From: Plotosus lineatus
Lineage: Eukaryota; Chordata; Actinopteri; Siluriformes; Plotosidae
Direction of reading: 5' to 3'
NCBI GenBank assembly: GCA_024760905.1
Contig: CM045729.1
Span: 84,169,050-84,233,049, forward strand
Length of the DNA stretch: 64,000 nt
A program made the position numbers and the translations under genes. Shown here in pieces: positions 1-11,589 of the stretch. How positions within the stretch are numbered: position 1 is the first letter of the stretch; every line of letters begins with the position of its first letter. Under the pieces are notes generated by a model. It made no database searches. It was not told where the DNA came from and saw only the letters and a program-made list of their open reading frames with translations.

Positions 1-464
1 TGACTTAGCGTCCCAGTACCAGTACGCTAAGTCTACCATTGCTACCATCCTTAAGAACAAGGAAGCTATTAAGGGTGTGTGTGTGGCTAAGGGTGTTTCC
101 AAACGGTAGGCGTTTCCAAACACTCTTTCCAAACAGTAAGTCCCTCCCTCCCTCCCTCCTCCTCCCACTCCATTCCATCAAGCCATCAACTACCATCACA
201 AAGGTAAATAAAACGACTTTATTATACAGTACAGTTTATTTCTTTAATTACAATACAATAGCACATTTATTATACATAAAATAAGGTATATTTTTGTGCA
301 GTTTTAAGGCTTATTTAGTAGAAAATTATGTTTTATGGGGACCTGGGAACAGATTATTCTCATTTTAATGGTTTCTTATGGGAAATAAATGTTCGGAAGA
401 CGAACTTTTCGCCTTACACACACTTTCTGGGAACCAATTATGTTCGTGAGCTGAGGTATCACTG
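1..464 (+). mobile_element. pogo/Tigger-like DNA transposon remnant, cut by window edge
   Basis: Bases 2-100 on the plus strand read as a decayed helix-turn-helix piece of the CENP-B/pogo transposase type, with the motif YAKSTIATILKNKEAIKG. After a stop, A/T-rich sequence leads to a right end whose reverse complement starts CAGTGATACCTC, followed by TA at 465-466. CAGT-type termini and a TA target duplication are typical of pogo/Tigger elements. The catalytic domain is missing between the HTH and the right end, so this is an internally deleted copy. The left end lies outside the window. Confidence 0.6.
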
Positions 465-466
465 TA

Positions 467-1015
467 TATTGAATACAACTTGTGGTTAATACGGCATGAC
501 ACACACGCTACAGTGTTTATGTGACAGGAAGTGCGTCCCAAGTTTTGGCAATCAGCTGGTCTGCAGATTGAAGTTTTTCCATGTCTGTCCATTTGTGTTT
601 GCTTGCCAGCTGTGCTTGGCTTCGTGAAAATGAGCCGATCAAAAATGAGGGAAATTTACCTCTTTACCCAAAAACAACACGCGCAGTCTGTGGCTGTTCT
701 TATAATCCTGTAAAATTAGAGTTTGAAGGTGTCGGACCTGCGCGCATACTGGCGTATATAAAGGATTGGCTCTCCGCTGCATGCCACAGTGACATGGCAT
801 TGAAAATAGATGTAAAGATTTAAATGTGTGAGATTTATTCATCTGTTTTTGTTTTATTTTATGGCTTTTTTGTATTTTTATTTAAATGACAGTGAAATTA
901 TGTATTCGTTATTCTGTTAAGAAAGGTCACCTGATTTATCTAAGAGCCAGATGCAGTCATCAAAATAGCCACATCTGGCTCGCAAGCCATAGATTCCTGA
1001 CCCTTGACTTAGTTT
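467..1015. other. unassigned intergenic stretch
   Basis: No gene or named repeat is recognised. It contains a TATATAAA-like box near 753-760 and short open frames of 60-80 codons without family resemblance. Confidence 0.3.
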
Positions 1016-1020
1016 GTAGC

Positions 1021-1740
1021 ATGTTGGCCCTGCTTTGCTCTTCATTGCATATGGTGAGAGTCCAGATTACCTGTCTTCTTAAGCAGGTGAAAGACACCTA
1101 TTATCTCTTGATGGACAGAGTGAGTGATTTATTTACCATTTATGTTTTTTTTTTGTTTGTTTTTTGTTTTGTTTTTTCCTGTGGATATTGATAGATTGTA
1201 GAATTTGGTTTTGCTTTGTGGCATTTAGTGGATATTGAAAAAGAAATACCCACTTACACCTTCCATACGGTTCACCTGCCTATCTGCATCCACCTGTTCT
1301 TTGAGTAAAAAGAATAAAAGACACTGCTATGCATGAAGTTCATTGTTTAATTTGATGGCTGAATTCTAAACATTTCAGGGAAATGTACAGATTCCTGTAT
1401 AACCATATACATTATATACTGTGTCCTAAGCAAGTGCTAACTTTGTCATTTACATTTCACGGTGTTTCATGGACTGTGATTTGGTTGAATTAGAATAAAA
1501 GTGGGACAGTGGTGATTTTTCTAAGGCAATTTGCCTGTAGGGCGACACAAACTCAGCTGAGTTCATTACTGAAGAAATAAAACGTCCTTTGAAGGACACA
1601 GAGAGAATATAAAATCATATTATTCATGGTTTATCTCCAAATTTTAGCAGTCTTCCAAAACTCTTCTCATTCACTTAAACTATTAAAGGATATATTCACT
1701 TTCCAGGCATATTAAATAAAGGTAAAAAATTATGCTATCT
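1021..1740 (-). repeat. local repeat R, inverted copy (R')
   Basis: The reverse complement matches 39,180-39,950 along its length. Shared landmarks are the phrase around GGGCCAACATG, the segment GACCTGTCCTCTAAAG-like (plus strand here: attacctgtcttcttaagca), and the far end with CCTTCAAAGGAC and CTCAGCTGA. Three further copies lie on the plus strand at about 30.5, 49.95 and 63.2 kb. R could be the duplicated 5' part of a gene or a low-copy repeat; no protein was recognised. Confidence 0.6.
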
Positions 1741-1786
1741 CTTGGAAATAAAATTGAGTTATCCAGAATGACTTTCTTAAATGGTG

Positions 1787-1895
1787 GTGTGGTACTAGAT
1801 TACTGATACCAAGGTCAGGGGTTTAAGCCCCACTATCTGCAGTTTGTCACCCACTTCAACTGGATATCAAAGGCCAGACATGTCACTCACTGTCT
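1787..1895 (+). mobile_element. tRNA-derived SINE, 5' part
   Basis: Contains a B-box-like ggtttaagccccac and the family phrase atcaaaggccagacatgtc followed by tcactcactgtct, shared with copies at 20.1 and 28.3 kb. The 3' part is missing. Confidence 0.6.
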
Positions 1896-1929
1896 AATGC
1901 TCAAGGTGCAGATTTTTTTCTTCTTCTTG

Positions 1930-2870
1930 TTCTCAGAAGGCATTTTTATTGATGCAGTGAAGCAGTGTACCTCCTTCAGTTCTACTTTAGTAGATGAATG
2001 CAATGTCGGAGCTTCTGCCAAAAAAATTCCAAGGTACTTGATGTATTCAAAGTTCTCAAAAATAGAAAGTCATATTATCAGCAGGCAGTTGTGGTTGCAA
2101 GTTTGTAAGATTTACAGAAAGTTGTCATTCGCTCCACCGCATTCCTGCATGCTGACTCATTCTCTTTGCTGCTGACGCCTATTACTATTGCCATCAGCAA
2201 ACGATATGATGCGATTTATCTTTTGTCTTATAACTTTAAATAAAGTGCAGAGCAGTCATGTGTCAGCAACATGAAGAGTAGTCGGCCCAGTAGTAGACAT
2301 CACTGTGGTAATGTTTTCTGCCAACACCGACAGACTGCCATTTTTGTTCTTGGAAGATCTGGAATCAATTGCAGGTACTAGGGTCCATATCCAGCAGATG
2401 CAGTATTTCCTCCAACTACTGTGCATTGATGGTATTCAATGGTAAGCTAAAATTGGTGAGCATGAGTCTGTCACAGGTGCTCTTATCTTCCAGATGAGGT
2501 AAAGTAAGGTGGAGCAAGGTGGCTACAACATCATTTAGACCGATTTGCCCTGCATGCAAATTGTAAGGGGCCTAAGCTGGTATGGACCCATGATTTAATA
2601 TGTTCCACAATAAACTTCATTTAATTCCATTATAAACATTTCACGACTGCTCAATTGGTCTGAAAAGTCCTTCAGAACACTACCTTTTACCTTGCCAATC
2701 AGCTCTTCAAGGGTTGGAAGAAACAGCTAAACTGCCTGGCTGGTGGATGATGCTATCAGTCTTTGCTTCGTCCAGTAGTTGGTGACCTCAAACTAATCGT
2801 CAAAGGTTTTGTCGCCATCTCTAACAGAGGGGTCAATACAGTGTGTCTTTCTGCAGACTTATACATTAGC
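1930..2870 (-). repeat. inverted duplicate of 36,590-37,420, probably decayed L2-type LINE
   Basis: The reverse complement aligns closely with 36,590-37,420. Shared strings include ataagtctgcagaaagacac, the segment around cattgatttccag-like/attgcaggt, and gaatgagtcagcatg with a following ggaatgcggtggagcga. Translation of the right-hand copy gives fragments resembling the end of an L2-type reverse transcriptase (KYLGF, then spaced lysines), with many stops. The LINE reading is weak; the duplication itself is clear. Confidence 0.6.
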
Positions 2871-3485
2871 ACTGGATGTGTTGTAAAGTGCAATGATAAT
2901 GACTACTGTCAGTTCTTATGGTATGTACTAAGGTTGACTTTTCATTGTCAGGAACTCACTCATCTGGGAAATATTAAACAGTTAAAATCATCTGGGGAAA
3001 CAAATTATTTTTATCATATGAACACAAGATATTTCTTGTTATATCTGGTTGATTTCATTTCATTTGATATGTATGTGCATTTATTTAAAATGAATAAATA
3101 AAAGTCGAGACAGAAACCATTTATGGCTGGTAATGTGCTAAAACGTCAACAAGAATAAACACTGAGATTTTGTATCAACATTTTATTTCCAGTAATGCTC
3201 ATACAGTTTGGCATTGAACATAATAGCGCACTTTCAAAATATTAATTTTGCTGCTTTAAAGTGAATTTATTAATTCATTAAAGTGAATTGCATTTACACA
3301 ATGGAACAAACAATATCCAAGTGAAAGAAATAATCGCAACAGGTCAGGGGGAAAACAAAACAGGATCAATGAGAATGTTGAAGGATCTGCTAAAAATATG
3401 TATAAACTCAATAAGCTGTAACTAATCAGTGTTCACTCCGCACACCACGCTACAGTGACCTGCAGAACTAGTATAAATAATTTAT
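2871..3485. other. unassigned A/T-rich stretch
   Basis: No gene or repeat family recognised. It lies between the duplicated block and the Rex3 fragment. Confidence 0.3.
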
Positions 3486-3489
3486 GTTT

Positions 3490-4075
3490 TTTCCTCCCCT
3501 CCTTGAATTGCCACCTTATCGTGGTGGCTGGGTTTGTGTGACCTAATGATCCCAGGAGCTATGTTGTTGGGGGCATAATGCCCCAGGTAGGGTCACCCAA
3601 GGCAAACGGGTTCTGGGTGAAGGTCCAGACGAAGTGTGGTCCAGAAAACCTCTATGCGAAATGAAAAGAAACAGGCACAGTAAACTTGCCCAGATGTGGG
3701 TTTCCCCTGGAGCCAGACCTGGGGGAGGGGCTAGAAGGCGAGCTCCTGATGGTCAGGCTTCTGCCCATGGAGCCTGGCCAGGCCTAACCTGAAAAGGAGA
3801 CATGGATTCGCCCTCCCATAGACCCACCACCTATGGGAGGGGCTATAGGGGTCAGGTGCGATGTGAGTTGGGTGGCAGCCGAAGGCATGGGTTCTCTCGG
3901 ACCGAGCCTCGATGACTGACTCTGACTCTTGGGACATGGAATGTCACCTTTTCCGGTGGGGAAGGAGCCTGAGCTGGTGCGTGAGGTAGACTGACACCAA
4001 CTGGATATAGTTGAGCTCATCTCAACGCATAGCCTGGAACCACCCATCTCGAGAGAGGCTGGACCTTATTCCATT
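3490..4075 (+). mobile_element. Rex3 LINE, 5' (head) fragment
   Basis: Starts with the Rex3-like leader (ccttatcgtggtggctgggt, then repeated 'cccaggtagggtcaccc') and runs into the start of the endonuclease domain near 3,910-4,060, reading TLTLGTWNVT then a LDIVEL-like segment. Similarity ends near 4,075. Only the head is present, so the 3' part was lost after insertion; ordinary LINE truncation removes the 5' end instead. The same leader is seen at the far end of the 59.9-62.7 kb copy on the other strand. Confidence 0.65.
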
Positions 4076-4173
4076 CTGAGGCTTTTCCTATATTCATTAT
4101 AGTAATGTTGTTTTTTCATAGTTTTAATTTACAAATACTATATATCTTCTTCTTTTCCTTTCGGCTTTTCCCT

Positions 4174-6270
4174 TCAGGGGTCGCCACAGCGAATCATCTG
4201 CCTCCATCTCACCCTATCCTTTGCATCTTCTTCTCTTACACCAACGACCTTCATGTCCTCCTTTACCACATCCATGAATCGTCTCTTTGGTCTTCCTCTA
4301 GGCCTTTTGCCTGGTAGTTCCAGCCTCAGCATCCTATTACCAATATACTCACTATCCCTCCTCTGTACATGTCCAAACCATCTCAATCTAGCCTCTCTGA
4401 CTTTGTCTCCAAAACGTCTTACATGTGCTGTCCCTCTGACGTGCTCATTCCTAATCCTATCCATCCTCGTTACTCCCAAAGAGAACCTCAACATTTTCAT
4501 CTCTGCTACCTCCAACTCTGCCTCCTGTCTTTTCCCCAGGGCCACTGTTTCTAGCCCATACAGCATCGTTGGCCTCAACACCGCCTTGTACACTTTTCCT
4601 TTCATTTTTGCCGATACCCTCCTATCACACATCACACCGGACACTTTTCTCCAACCATTCCAACCTGCCTGCACACGCTTCTTCACCTCTTTTCCACACT
4701 CTCCATTGCTCTGGATTGTTGAGCCTAAGTACTTAAAATCCTCCACCTTTCTTATCTCTGCTCCCTGTAATCTCACCGTTCCTCTTTGGTCCTTGGCATT
4801 CATGCACATGTATTCTGTCTTACTGAGGCTAATCTTCATTCCCCTCCTTTCCAGGGCATACCTCCACCTCTCTAGATTTTCCTGCACTTGTTCTCTGCTC
4901 TCACTACAGATTACAATGTCATCTGCAAACATCATAGTCCATGGGGAATCTTGTCTAACCTCGTCTGTCAGCCTGTCCATCACCATAGCGAACAAGAAGG
5001 GGCTGAGAGCTGACCCTTGATGCAGTCCCACCTCCACCTTGAACTCTTCTGTCACACCGACAGCACACCTCACCACTGTCTTACATCTCTCATACATGTC
5101 CTGCACCACTCTAACATACTTCTCTGCCACTCCAGACTTCCTCATGCAATACCACAGTTCTTCTCTCGGCACCCTGTCATATGCTTTCTCCAGATCCACA
5201 AAGGCACAATGCAGCTCCGTCTGACCTTCTCTGTACTTCTCCATTAACATCCTCAAGGCAAACACTGCATCTGTGGTGCTCTTTCTGGGCATGAAACCAA
5301 ACTGTTGTTCAGAAATGCTGACCTCTGCCCTTAGTCTAGCTTCCACTATTCTTTCCCATAACTTCATCGTATGGCTCATCAACTTTATCCCTCTGTAGTT
5401 GCCACAACTCTGCACGTCTCCCTTGTTCTTAAAAATGGGCACCAGCACACTTCTCCTCCATTCCTCTGGCATCCTCTCACTCTCTAAGACCTTGTTAAAT
5501 GTTCTTGTCAGAAAATCTACTGCTACCTCTCCTAGACACTTCCATACCTCCACCGGTATGTCATCAGGACCAACTGCCTTTCCATTCTTCATCCTCTTCA
5601 ATGCCCTCCTCACTTCACCCTTACTAATCTTTGCTACTTCCTGGTCCTCAACAGTCACCTCTTCTACTCTTTTTTCTCTCTCATTTTCCTCATTCATCAG
5701 CTCTTCAAAGTACTCTTTCCATCTTCCCAGCACACTTCTGTCATCAGTCAATACATTTCCCTCTCTGTCCTTTATGAATCTAACTTGCTGCACATCCTTC
5801 CCATCTCTATTTCTCTGCTGTGTCAACCTGTATAAATCATTTTCTCCCTCCTTACTTTCCAACCGAGCATACAAGTCATCAAACGCGCTCTGTTTGGCCT
5901 TTGACACTGCTACCTTTGCCTTACGCTGTGTCTCCCTGTACTCCTGTTTACTCTCTTCGGTTTTGTCAATGTCCCACTTCTTCTTAGCTAATCTCTTCCT
6001 TTGTACACACTCCTGCACTTCCTCATTCCACCACCAAGTCTCCTTATCTACTTTCCTTCCAGATGACACACCAAGTATTCTCCTACCTGTCTCCCTGATC
6101 ACATTCGCTGTAGTTGTCCAGTCATCTGGAAGCACTTCCTGACCACCCAAAGCCTGTTTCAACTCCTCCTTGAAGACAACACGACACTCTTCCTTTCCAA
6201 CTTCCACCACTTTGTCTTCTGCTCTGCCTTTGCCTTCTTCACCTTCCTCACCATCAGCATCACCCTGCAC
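4174..6270 (-). pseudogene. RTE reverse transcriptase frame
   Basis: Open frame of 698 codons. The first 25 or so are out-of-frame sequence; true homology begins near KEECRVVFKEE. The reverse transcriptase follows: KAVGPDDIPVEVWK, NYRGIKLMSHTMKLWERI, HCAFVDLEKAYDRVP, LHQGSALSPFLF and the catalytic FADDIV box. The C-terminal part holds TRMDRIRNEHVRGTAHV, RLRWFGHVQRRDSEY and GRPKRRFMDVV, ending MIRCGDP. In RTE elements it copies the RNA at a nicked target. The RT core is intact, but two upstream frameshifts separate it from the endonuclease, so the copy is defective unless read separately. Confidence 0.85.
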
Positions 6271-6402
6271 ACCACCATCCTATGCTGTTTGGCAACACTC
6301 TCACCCGCTACTACTTTGCAGTCACTGACTTCCTTTAAATTACATCGCCTGCACAAGATGTAGTCTACCTGTGTGCTCCTACCTCCACTTTTATAAGTCA
6401 CC

Positions 6403-7167
6403 CTATGCTCCTCTCTTCTGGAAGAAAGTATTCACCACAGCCATTTCCATCCTTTTTGCAAAATCTACCAACATCTGTCCTTCTGCGTTCCTGTCCTGGA
6501 TACCAAACCGACCCATCACTTCCTCGTCCCCTCTGTTTCCTGCACCAACATGTCCATTGAAGTCTGCCCCAATGACCACTCTTTCACCTCTGGGCGTACT
6601 CTGCATCACTTCATCTAACTCCCTCCAGAATCTCTCCTTCTCTTCTCGCTCACATCCTGTCTGTGGGGCATAAGCACTAACAACATTGACCATCACACCT
6701 TTAATTTCTAACTTGAGACTCATCACTCTGTCTGACACTCTTTTCACTTCTAGAACATTCCTGGCAAACTCCTCCTTCAAGATGACTCCGACTCCATTTC
6801 TCTTCCCATCCACACCGTGATAAAACAGCTTAAACCCTGCTCCTATGCTTCTAGCCTTGCGACCTTTCCACCTGGTCTCCTGAACACACAGTATGTCCAC
6901 CTTCCTCCTCTGCATCATGTCAGCCAGCTCTCTACCTTTTCCTGTCATAGTTCCAATATTCAAAGTCCCTACTTTCAGTCCTAGACTCATGCCTTTCCTC
7001 TTCTCTCTCTGGCAACGGACACGCCTCCCGCCTCTCCTTCTTCGACGTCTTCGACCAACAGTAGTCCAATTTCCATCAGCACCCTGTTGGTTGACGGCAC
7101 TGATGGCGGTCGTTGTTAACCCGGGCCTCGACCGATCCGGTATGTCATTCTTTCTTGTGATTCGCAT
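6403..7167 (-). pseudogene. RTE endonuclease domain, frameshifted
   Basis: 254 codons encoding the AP-endonuclease-like domain that nicks target DNA. Visible motifs in order: LKVGTLNIGTM (about residue 67), ILCVQETRWKG with the catalytic glutamate, VNVVSAYAPQ, VVIGADFNGHVG, and MAVVNTFFQKR at the end. The frame stops just after QKR because two bases are missing compared with the copy at 44.05 kb, which reads on through EEQRVTY. The next 80 codons (6,159-6,401) carry the last endonuclease motif STQVDYILCRR in another frame, and a second single-base loss after WWKL shifts into the RT frame. The protein cannot be made as one chain. Confidence 0.85.
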
Positions 7168-7308
7168 AGTTTATTTGGCATTTGTTTTACGCCGGATGCC
7201 CTTCCTGACGCAACCCTCTGCATTTATCCGGGCTTGGGACCGGCGTGAGGGAGAGACACTGGTTTGTGCCCCCCCCTCACGGCTGCATTACAATTACAAT
7301 ATATATAT

Positions 7309-7515
7309 ACAAAAGGACAGGACAAAGGCTTTCTATTGAAACTCCATTTATCACTACAGATCTGTTTCGAGGGGTGGTGAAACCATCCCCTCGAAACAGA
7401 TCTGTAGTGATAAATGGAGTTTCAATAGAAAGCCTTTGTCCTGTCCTTTTGTTTATTTGCTCTACCAAAAAGTATTGAGCACTCTCCTACGGAAGGATCT
7501 ACTCAGAAAATCCTC

Positions 7516-7516
<1 letters not shown>
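7309..7516. repeat. foldback element with perfect 66-bp hairpin arms
   Basis: Bases 7,309-7,374 and 7,387-7,452 are exact reverse complements around a 12-base loop. The outer segment 7,453-7,516 (from tttatttgctctaccaaaaa to tcagaaaatcctct) recurs inverted at 37,808-37,875 next to another (TA)n. Members lie at 34.8 and 37.8 kb. The hairpin holds cgaaacagatctg and the stem II strand of the hammerhead motif found at 38.06 kb, but lacks the CTGAAGA core, so no complete ribozyme is present here. Confidence 0.85.
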
Positions 7517-7587
<71 letters not shown>

Positions 7588-7591
7588 TATA
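7515..7591. repeat. (TA)n microsatellite
   Basis: About 77 bases of near-pure TA, with two TG interruptions, directly after the foldback element. Confidence 0.95.
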
Positions 7592-8244
7592 AAACACTCA
7601 GATTTGTATAACTTACTTCAAAAGTCTTTTAATCACGACTGCTCTGTTTGGAAGTTATAAGCTGCTCAGATGCATTTTACAATGCCCACCCCTATATCTG
7701 TTAACAAGTGGTTTCTCCTGTACTATGCTGTTTTTCATGATGTGCAAGTCAATAAATTACAAGACCACAAAACCATAAACAGATCAGAACCCACCTACCC
7801 TAAACTACTTATCACATCATGTTGTGTAACACACTCCTGCTGAGAGTCAACCACCACTTGACCGACTAATAATCAGGATACAAACCACACTATTTCACTC
7901 ATTCATTTGCTCAATTCTTAATCCTACTAGGGTCTTGGGAGGTTGGAACCACTCTCAGATTACAATGAACAAAGGCATCCATAAGTATCCGCATGCATAT
8001 CCACACCCAGGAGCAATTTAAAACACTCATCCTAATGTGCATGTCTTTAACAGTGTGTATGCGTGGGGGGACGCACGATGGAGGACAGGGGACGGACATC
8101 AGAGTATATCTCCTTTCTAAGAGGTTGATTTTATTAGAGGTGCGATAAAAAACATGACTGATGCAAACATTTTTTTGCTTGTTTGCTTTTGAGATTGGTT
8201 TCTTACATAACCGAGTCACTGGCTCCAGGTCTTATCCGGCCCTC
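7592..8244. other. unassigned stretch
   Basis: No gene or family recognised before the gypsy pol begins. Confidence 0.3.
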
Positions 8245-10855
8245 ATTGTCCCTGGTAGGTGCCTGTTTGTTCTTTGTGTAGAAGAAGGAAAAAACCCAGG
8301 GACCCTGCATTGATTACAAAGGCCTGAACAGTATCACAGTAAAGAATAAGTACCCCTTCCCTCTCATTGACTCGGCCTTCATCCCGCTCCACAACGCAGC
8401 CATTGTCTCTAAGCTGGACCTCAGAAACGCTTACCAATTACCCTGGATTCGGGAGGGGGACGAGTGGAGACGGCTTTTTAACATGCCTCTGGGTCACTTC
8501 AACCATCTTGTCATGCAGTTTGGTCTAACCAACGCCCCAGCGGTTTTCCAAGCCTTGGTCAATAACGTGCTCAGGGACATGTTGAACTGGTTTGTGTTCA
8601 TTTACCTGGATGATATCTTGATCTTCTCCAAGGACCAAGACAAGCATCTCCGTCATGTGAGAATGGTTTTAATGAGGCTCTTAGAAAACTGATTATTAGT
8701 TAAAGCTGAGAAGTGTAAGTTTCATGTCTCCTCAGTCTTCATCCTAGGGTACATTGTAGAGAAGGGTCGGATAAGACAAGATCCGGACAAGGTGAAGGCG
8801 GTGGCAGAGTGGCCAGCTCCAAAGATGCAGAAACAGCATCAGAGGTTCCTGGGGTTCGCCAAGTTCTATTAAAGATCAGTACTTAACTATAGCCACCTAG
8901 CAGACCCCCCCTCCCTCACACAGGTAACATCGCTCAAGGATCCCTTCAAGTGATCCCCTAGTGTGCAGATGGCATTTGACAGGCTGAAGTCTCAATTCGT
9001 CAACGCACCCGTGCTGACCCATCCAGACCCTTCGCTGCAGTTTGTGGTGGAAGTAGTCTCCTCAGACTCGGGAGTGGAGCTGTCCTTTCCCAGCATTCCC
9101 TGACAGATCAAAAATTGCACCACTGCGCCTTCTTCTCCCGTCTCTTGTTCCCGGCGGAACGGAACTATGATGTGGGGAACCTTGAGCTGCTGGCAGTGGT
9201 TCTGGCACGCCAAGAGTAGTGGCACTGGCTGGAAGGGGCAGCTCACCCCTTTGTTGTCTAGACTGACCTCAAAATCCTGTCCTACCTCTGTCAGGCCAAG
9301 AGGTTGAACTCCTGTCAGGCACTATGGTCCCTCTACTTGTGGAGATTCAATTTTACTCTGATGTATCGTCCTGGCTCCCGGAACACAAAACCCAATGCTC
9401 TATCCAGGCTGTTCTCCCCGAGAGAAGTCACCACCACGGAGACCATCCTGCCCACCTCCTGTGTACTTGGAGCTGCTCGATGGGAGGTGAAATGCTTAGT
9501 TCAAGACACCCATCAGGGGGGGAACCAGAGCCTGTCGGGTGCCCCCAAGGTTGGTTATATGTTCCTCCACCAGCCAGAACCACAGTGCAACAGTGGGGTC
9601 AATCCTCTAAATTGGCCAGCCACCCCAGAGTCCACCAAACCCTCTTTCTGCTCCAACGTTTCTGGTGACCGACCATTACAGCCGACACCAGGGAGTTTGT
9701 CAGAGCTTGTGCCACCTGTGCTCGGAGCAAGTTCTCTCACCGTGCACCCTTGGGCCTCCTCCAACCCTTACCCATACCTTATAGCCCCTGGTCACAGATT
9801 GCCGTGGACTTCATCACTGATTTATCTCCACCTGAGGGCAACATGGTCATCCTGATGGTTATAGACCACTTCTCTAAAGCAGTCCGTTTCATCCTTCTAC
9901 CCAAGTTCCTCTCGGTGATGGAAACAGCTGGCCTGCTGGTCCAACACGTGTTCTGCCTCCAGGGAATCCCCCAGGATGTCGTTTTGGACTCGGGCCCCTA
10001 GTTCACATCTAGAGTTTGGAAGGTGTTCTGCAACACCTTGGGAGTTTCTTACAGTCCGACCTCCGGCTAACACCCCAAGTCTTATGGGCAAGCGGAGCCA
10101 ACGAATCAGAGCCTTGAATCCTCCTTGTGCTGCGTCACCTCCAGCCTCCCAGCCTCCTGGTCCACACACCTCCCCTGAATTGAGTACTCACATAACTCCC
10201 TGGTCTGTGCTGCCACAGGGATGTCCACCTTCATGGTGATCAACGGGTTACAGTCTCCCCTGTTCCCCAGCTAGGAGGTTGAAGTGGCAGTCACCTCCAT
10301 CCAGGCACACTTTCACAGAGCACTCAGGTCTCGAAAGAAGCTCATGTCACCCTGGAACAGTCAGTAGCCCGAAACAGTGGCTCACTGATTGCTACCGGAC
10401 TTTGGCGCCACCCTACACAGTCGGGCAATGGGTTCGACTCTCCTCCAGGGACCTGCCCCTGCAGATCGACTCCAAGAAGATTGTGCCCAGATACATTGGG
10501 CTGTATGTCATTGAGCCTATCATAAACCCCAGTGCCATCCGACTGAAACTCCCAGCTGTGCTCAAGGTGCACCCGGTGTCCCATGTATGCCTGGTCAAGC
10601 CCATGGTGGAAAGCCTTCTCCATCACCCTACCGACTCCCCACCCCTCCTCCCCGGCTGGTTGATGGACATTCAGCTTACACTGTCAATCATATTCTCGAC
10701 GTGCGTAGGTGGGATCGCGGGTTCCAGTACCTGGTGGACTGGGAGGGGTATGGGCCCGAGGAACTTTCCTAGATCCCTCGGTCCTAATCCTGGACCCAGA
10801 CTTACTGGCAGAGTTCTATCATTGGTTCCCAGACAAGCCTGATCGGGCGCCAGGT
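8245..10855 (+). pseudogene. Ty3/gypsy chromovirus pol remnant (RT, RNase H, integrase, chromodomain)
   Basis: Degenerate pol of an LTR retrotransposon. Reverse transcriptase lies at about 8,290-8,870: a [12 protein letters not shown] start, [11 protein letters not shown], the [13 protein letters not shown] motif and the catalytic YLDDILIFS at about 8,600. RNase H-like sequence follows to about 9,410. The integrase core is at 9,750-10,250 ([13 protein letters not shown], then VIDHFSK). A chromodomain is at 10,671-10,772 (NHILDVRR, then [12 protein letters not shown]), which places it among the chromoviruses. Several stops and frame changes break the reading frame and gag is not visible. Its 3' LTR follows at 10,972; a related LTR piece is at 36.3 kb. 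Confidence 0.85.
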
Positions 10856-10971
10856 GGCACCACTTAAGGACAGTCCTGTTGTTGTCTGTGTTGGAAGAGA
10901 CTCTGAATTTGGTGGTTTTTAACTCTTTCTCCCTCTCTTTATGTACTGCAGGCACTAGTGAGGAGTGTGGC

Positions 10972-11312
10972 TGTCACATACGGACGGAGTCCGGATCACA
11001 CATCTGATTCCACTCAGCCATCACCAGGTTATAAAGATGAGTGGCACATTCTTCCCCGCACTAGAAGATTGTCTCGCTTTGCAATTCCGTTTCCCCGTAA
11101 TCTCTCTGGCTCCTGTTTCTCAGCTTTGTGCTCAACCAGTTCCTGTTCTGAAGTTTCTCTTGTAGTTTTTGGTTTTCATGTTACCCTCATCCCTACGGTT
11201 TCCACAATCTTCCCGTACTCTAGTGCGTATCCTGGGTACAATAATCCTCACCCGTTTCATTTTACTCTATCTCCAGAATCTTTGGGTCCGACTGAATGTT
11301 CCTGCCGTCACA
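10972..11312 (+). repeat. gypsy 3' LTR
   Basis: Begins TGTCACAT and ends GTCACA, as expected for TG...CA LTR ends. A TATAAAGATGAG promoter-like box lies at about 11,030. It follows the chromodomain end after about 120 bases. The internal part (cactagaagattgtctcg, then ctggctcctgt) recurs at 36,318-36,563. The 5' LTR is absent. Boundaries come from sequence inspection only. Confidence 0.6.
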
Positions 11313-11589
11313 CCATGTCTGTTTTTATTGTGACACCCAGTTTTCCTTATTGCTAATTACCTGCCTGATCTGTATTATTCTGTTTATATGTATTATTTAT
11401 AATATGTAATAAGTTACCAAGTTAGTGAGAGTGACCTGTGTTTTGAATTCATGGTATCGCTTTCATTAATAATCATGTTAATTGATATATTGCATTTCTT
11501 TATTTCCCAGGGATACACAAGTGTGACACCCATTATATCCGTGATATACCCCATGAGGAGTCAGGTGTGCTCAAAGTGGAAAATTAACA
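11313..11589. other. unassigned stretch
   Basis: A/T-rich, no feature recognised. Confidence 0.25.

Larger units (their letters stand above)
4150..7268 (-). mobile_element. RTE-clade LINE, nearly full length (RTE copy 1)
   Basis: A minus-strand non-LTR retrotransposon with leader, apurinic-type endonuclease, reverse transcriptase and short C-terminal domain. Its 3' end reads gctgtggcgacccctgaagg and continues to an A/G-rich tail at about 4,150. The head carries the phrase ggatgcccttcctgacgca. The family resembles the Expander/RTE elements of fish. This is the most complete of five copies (others at 15.1-17.0, 21.95-23.5, 35.1-35.8 and 42.6-44.9 kb). Two frameshifts inactivate it (see the ORF entries). 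A (TA)n-rich sequence abuts both ends. Confidence 0.85.

Noticed and set aside
4253..6142. Plus-strand open frames of up to 255 codons across the RTE copies (also 15.1-16.1, 22.0-23.5, 42.7-44.3 kb)
   Set aside because: They are antisense shadows of the minus-strand endonuclease and RT; the same frames recur in each copy and translate to serine/leucine-rich sequence with no family.
7309..7452. Hairpin as a transcription terminator or microRNA precursor
   Set aside because: Arms are perfectly paired over 66 bases and belong to a repeated element family; there is no bacterial context, and nothing points to a defined microRNA.
7309..7516. A complete hammerhead ribozyme in the 7.3 kb hairpin
   Set aside because: GAAA and the stem III part are there on both strands, but the CTGAAGA core and stem I 5' strand are missing.
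9555..10626. Minus-strand open frames inside the gypsy region
   Set aside because: They are antisense of integrase and chromodomain-region sequence.
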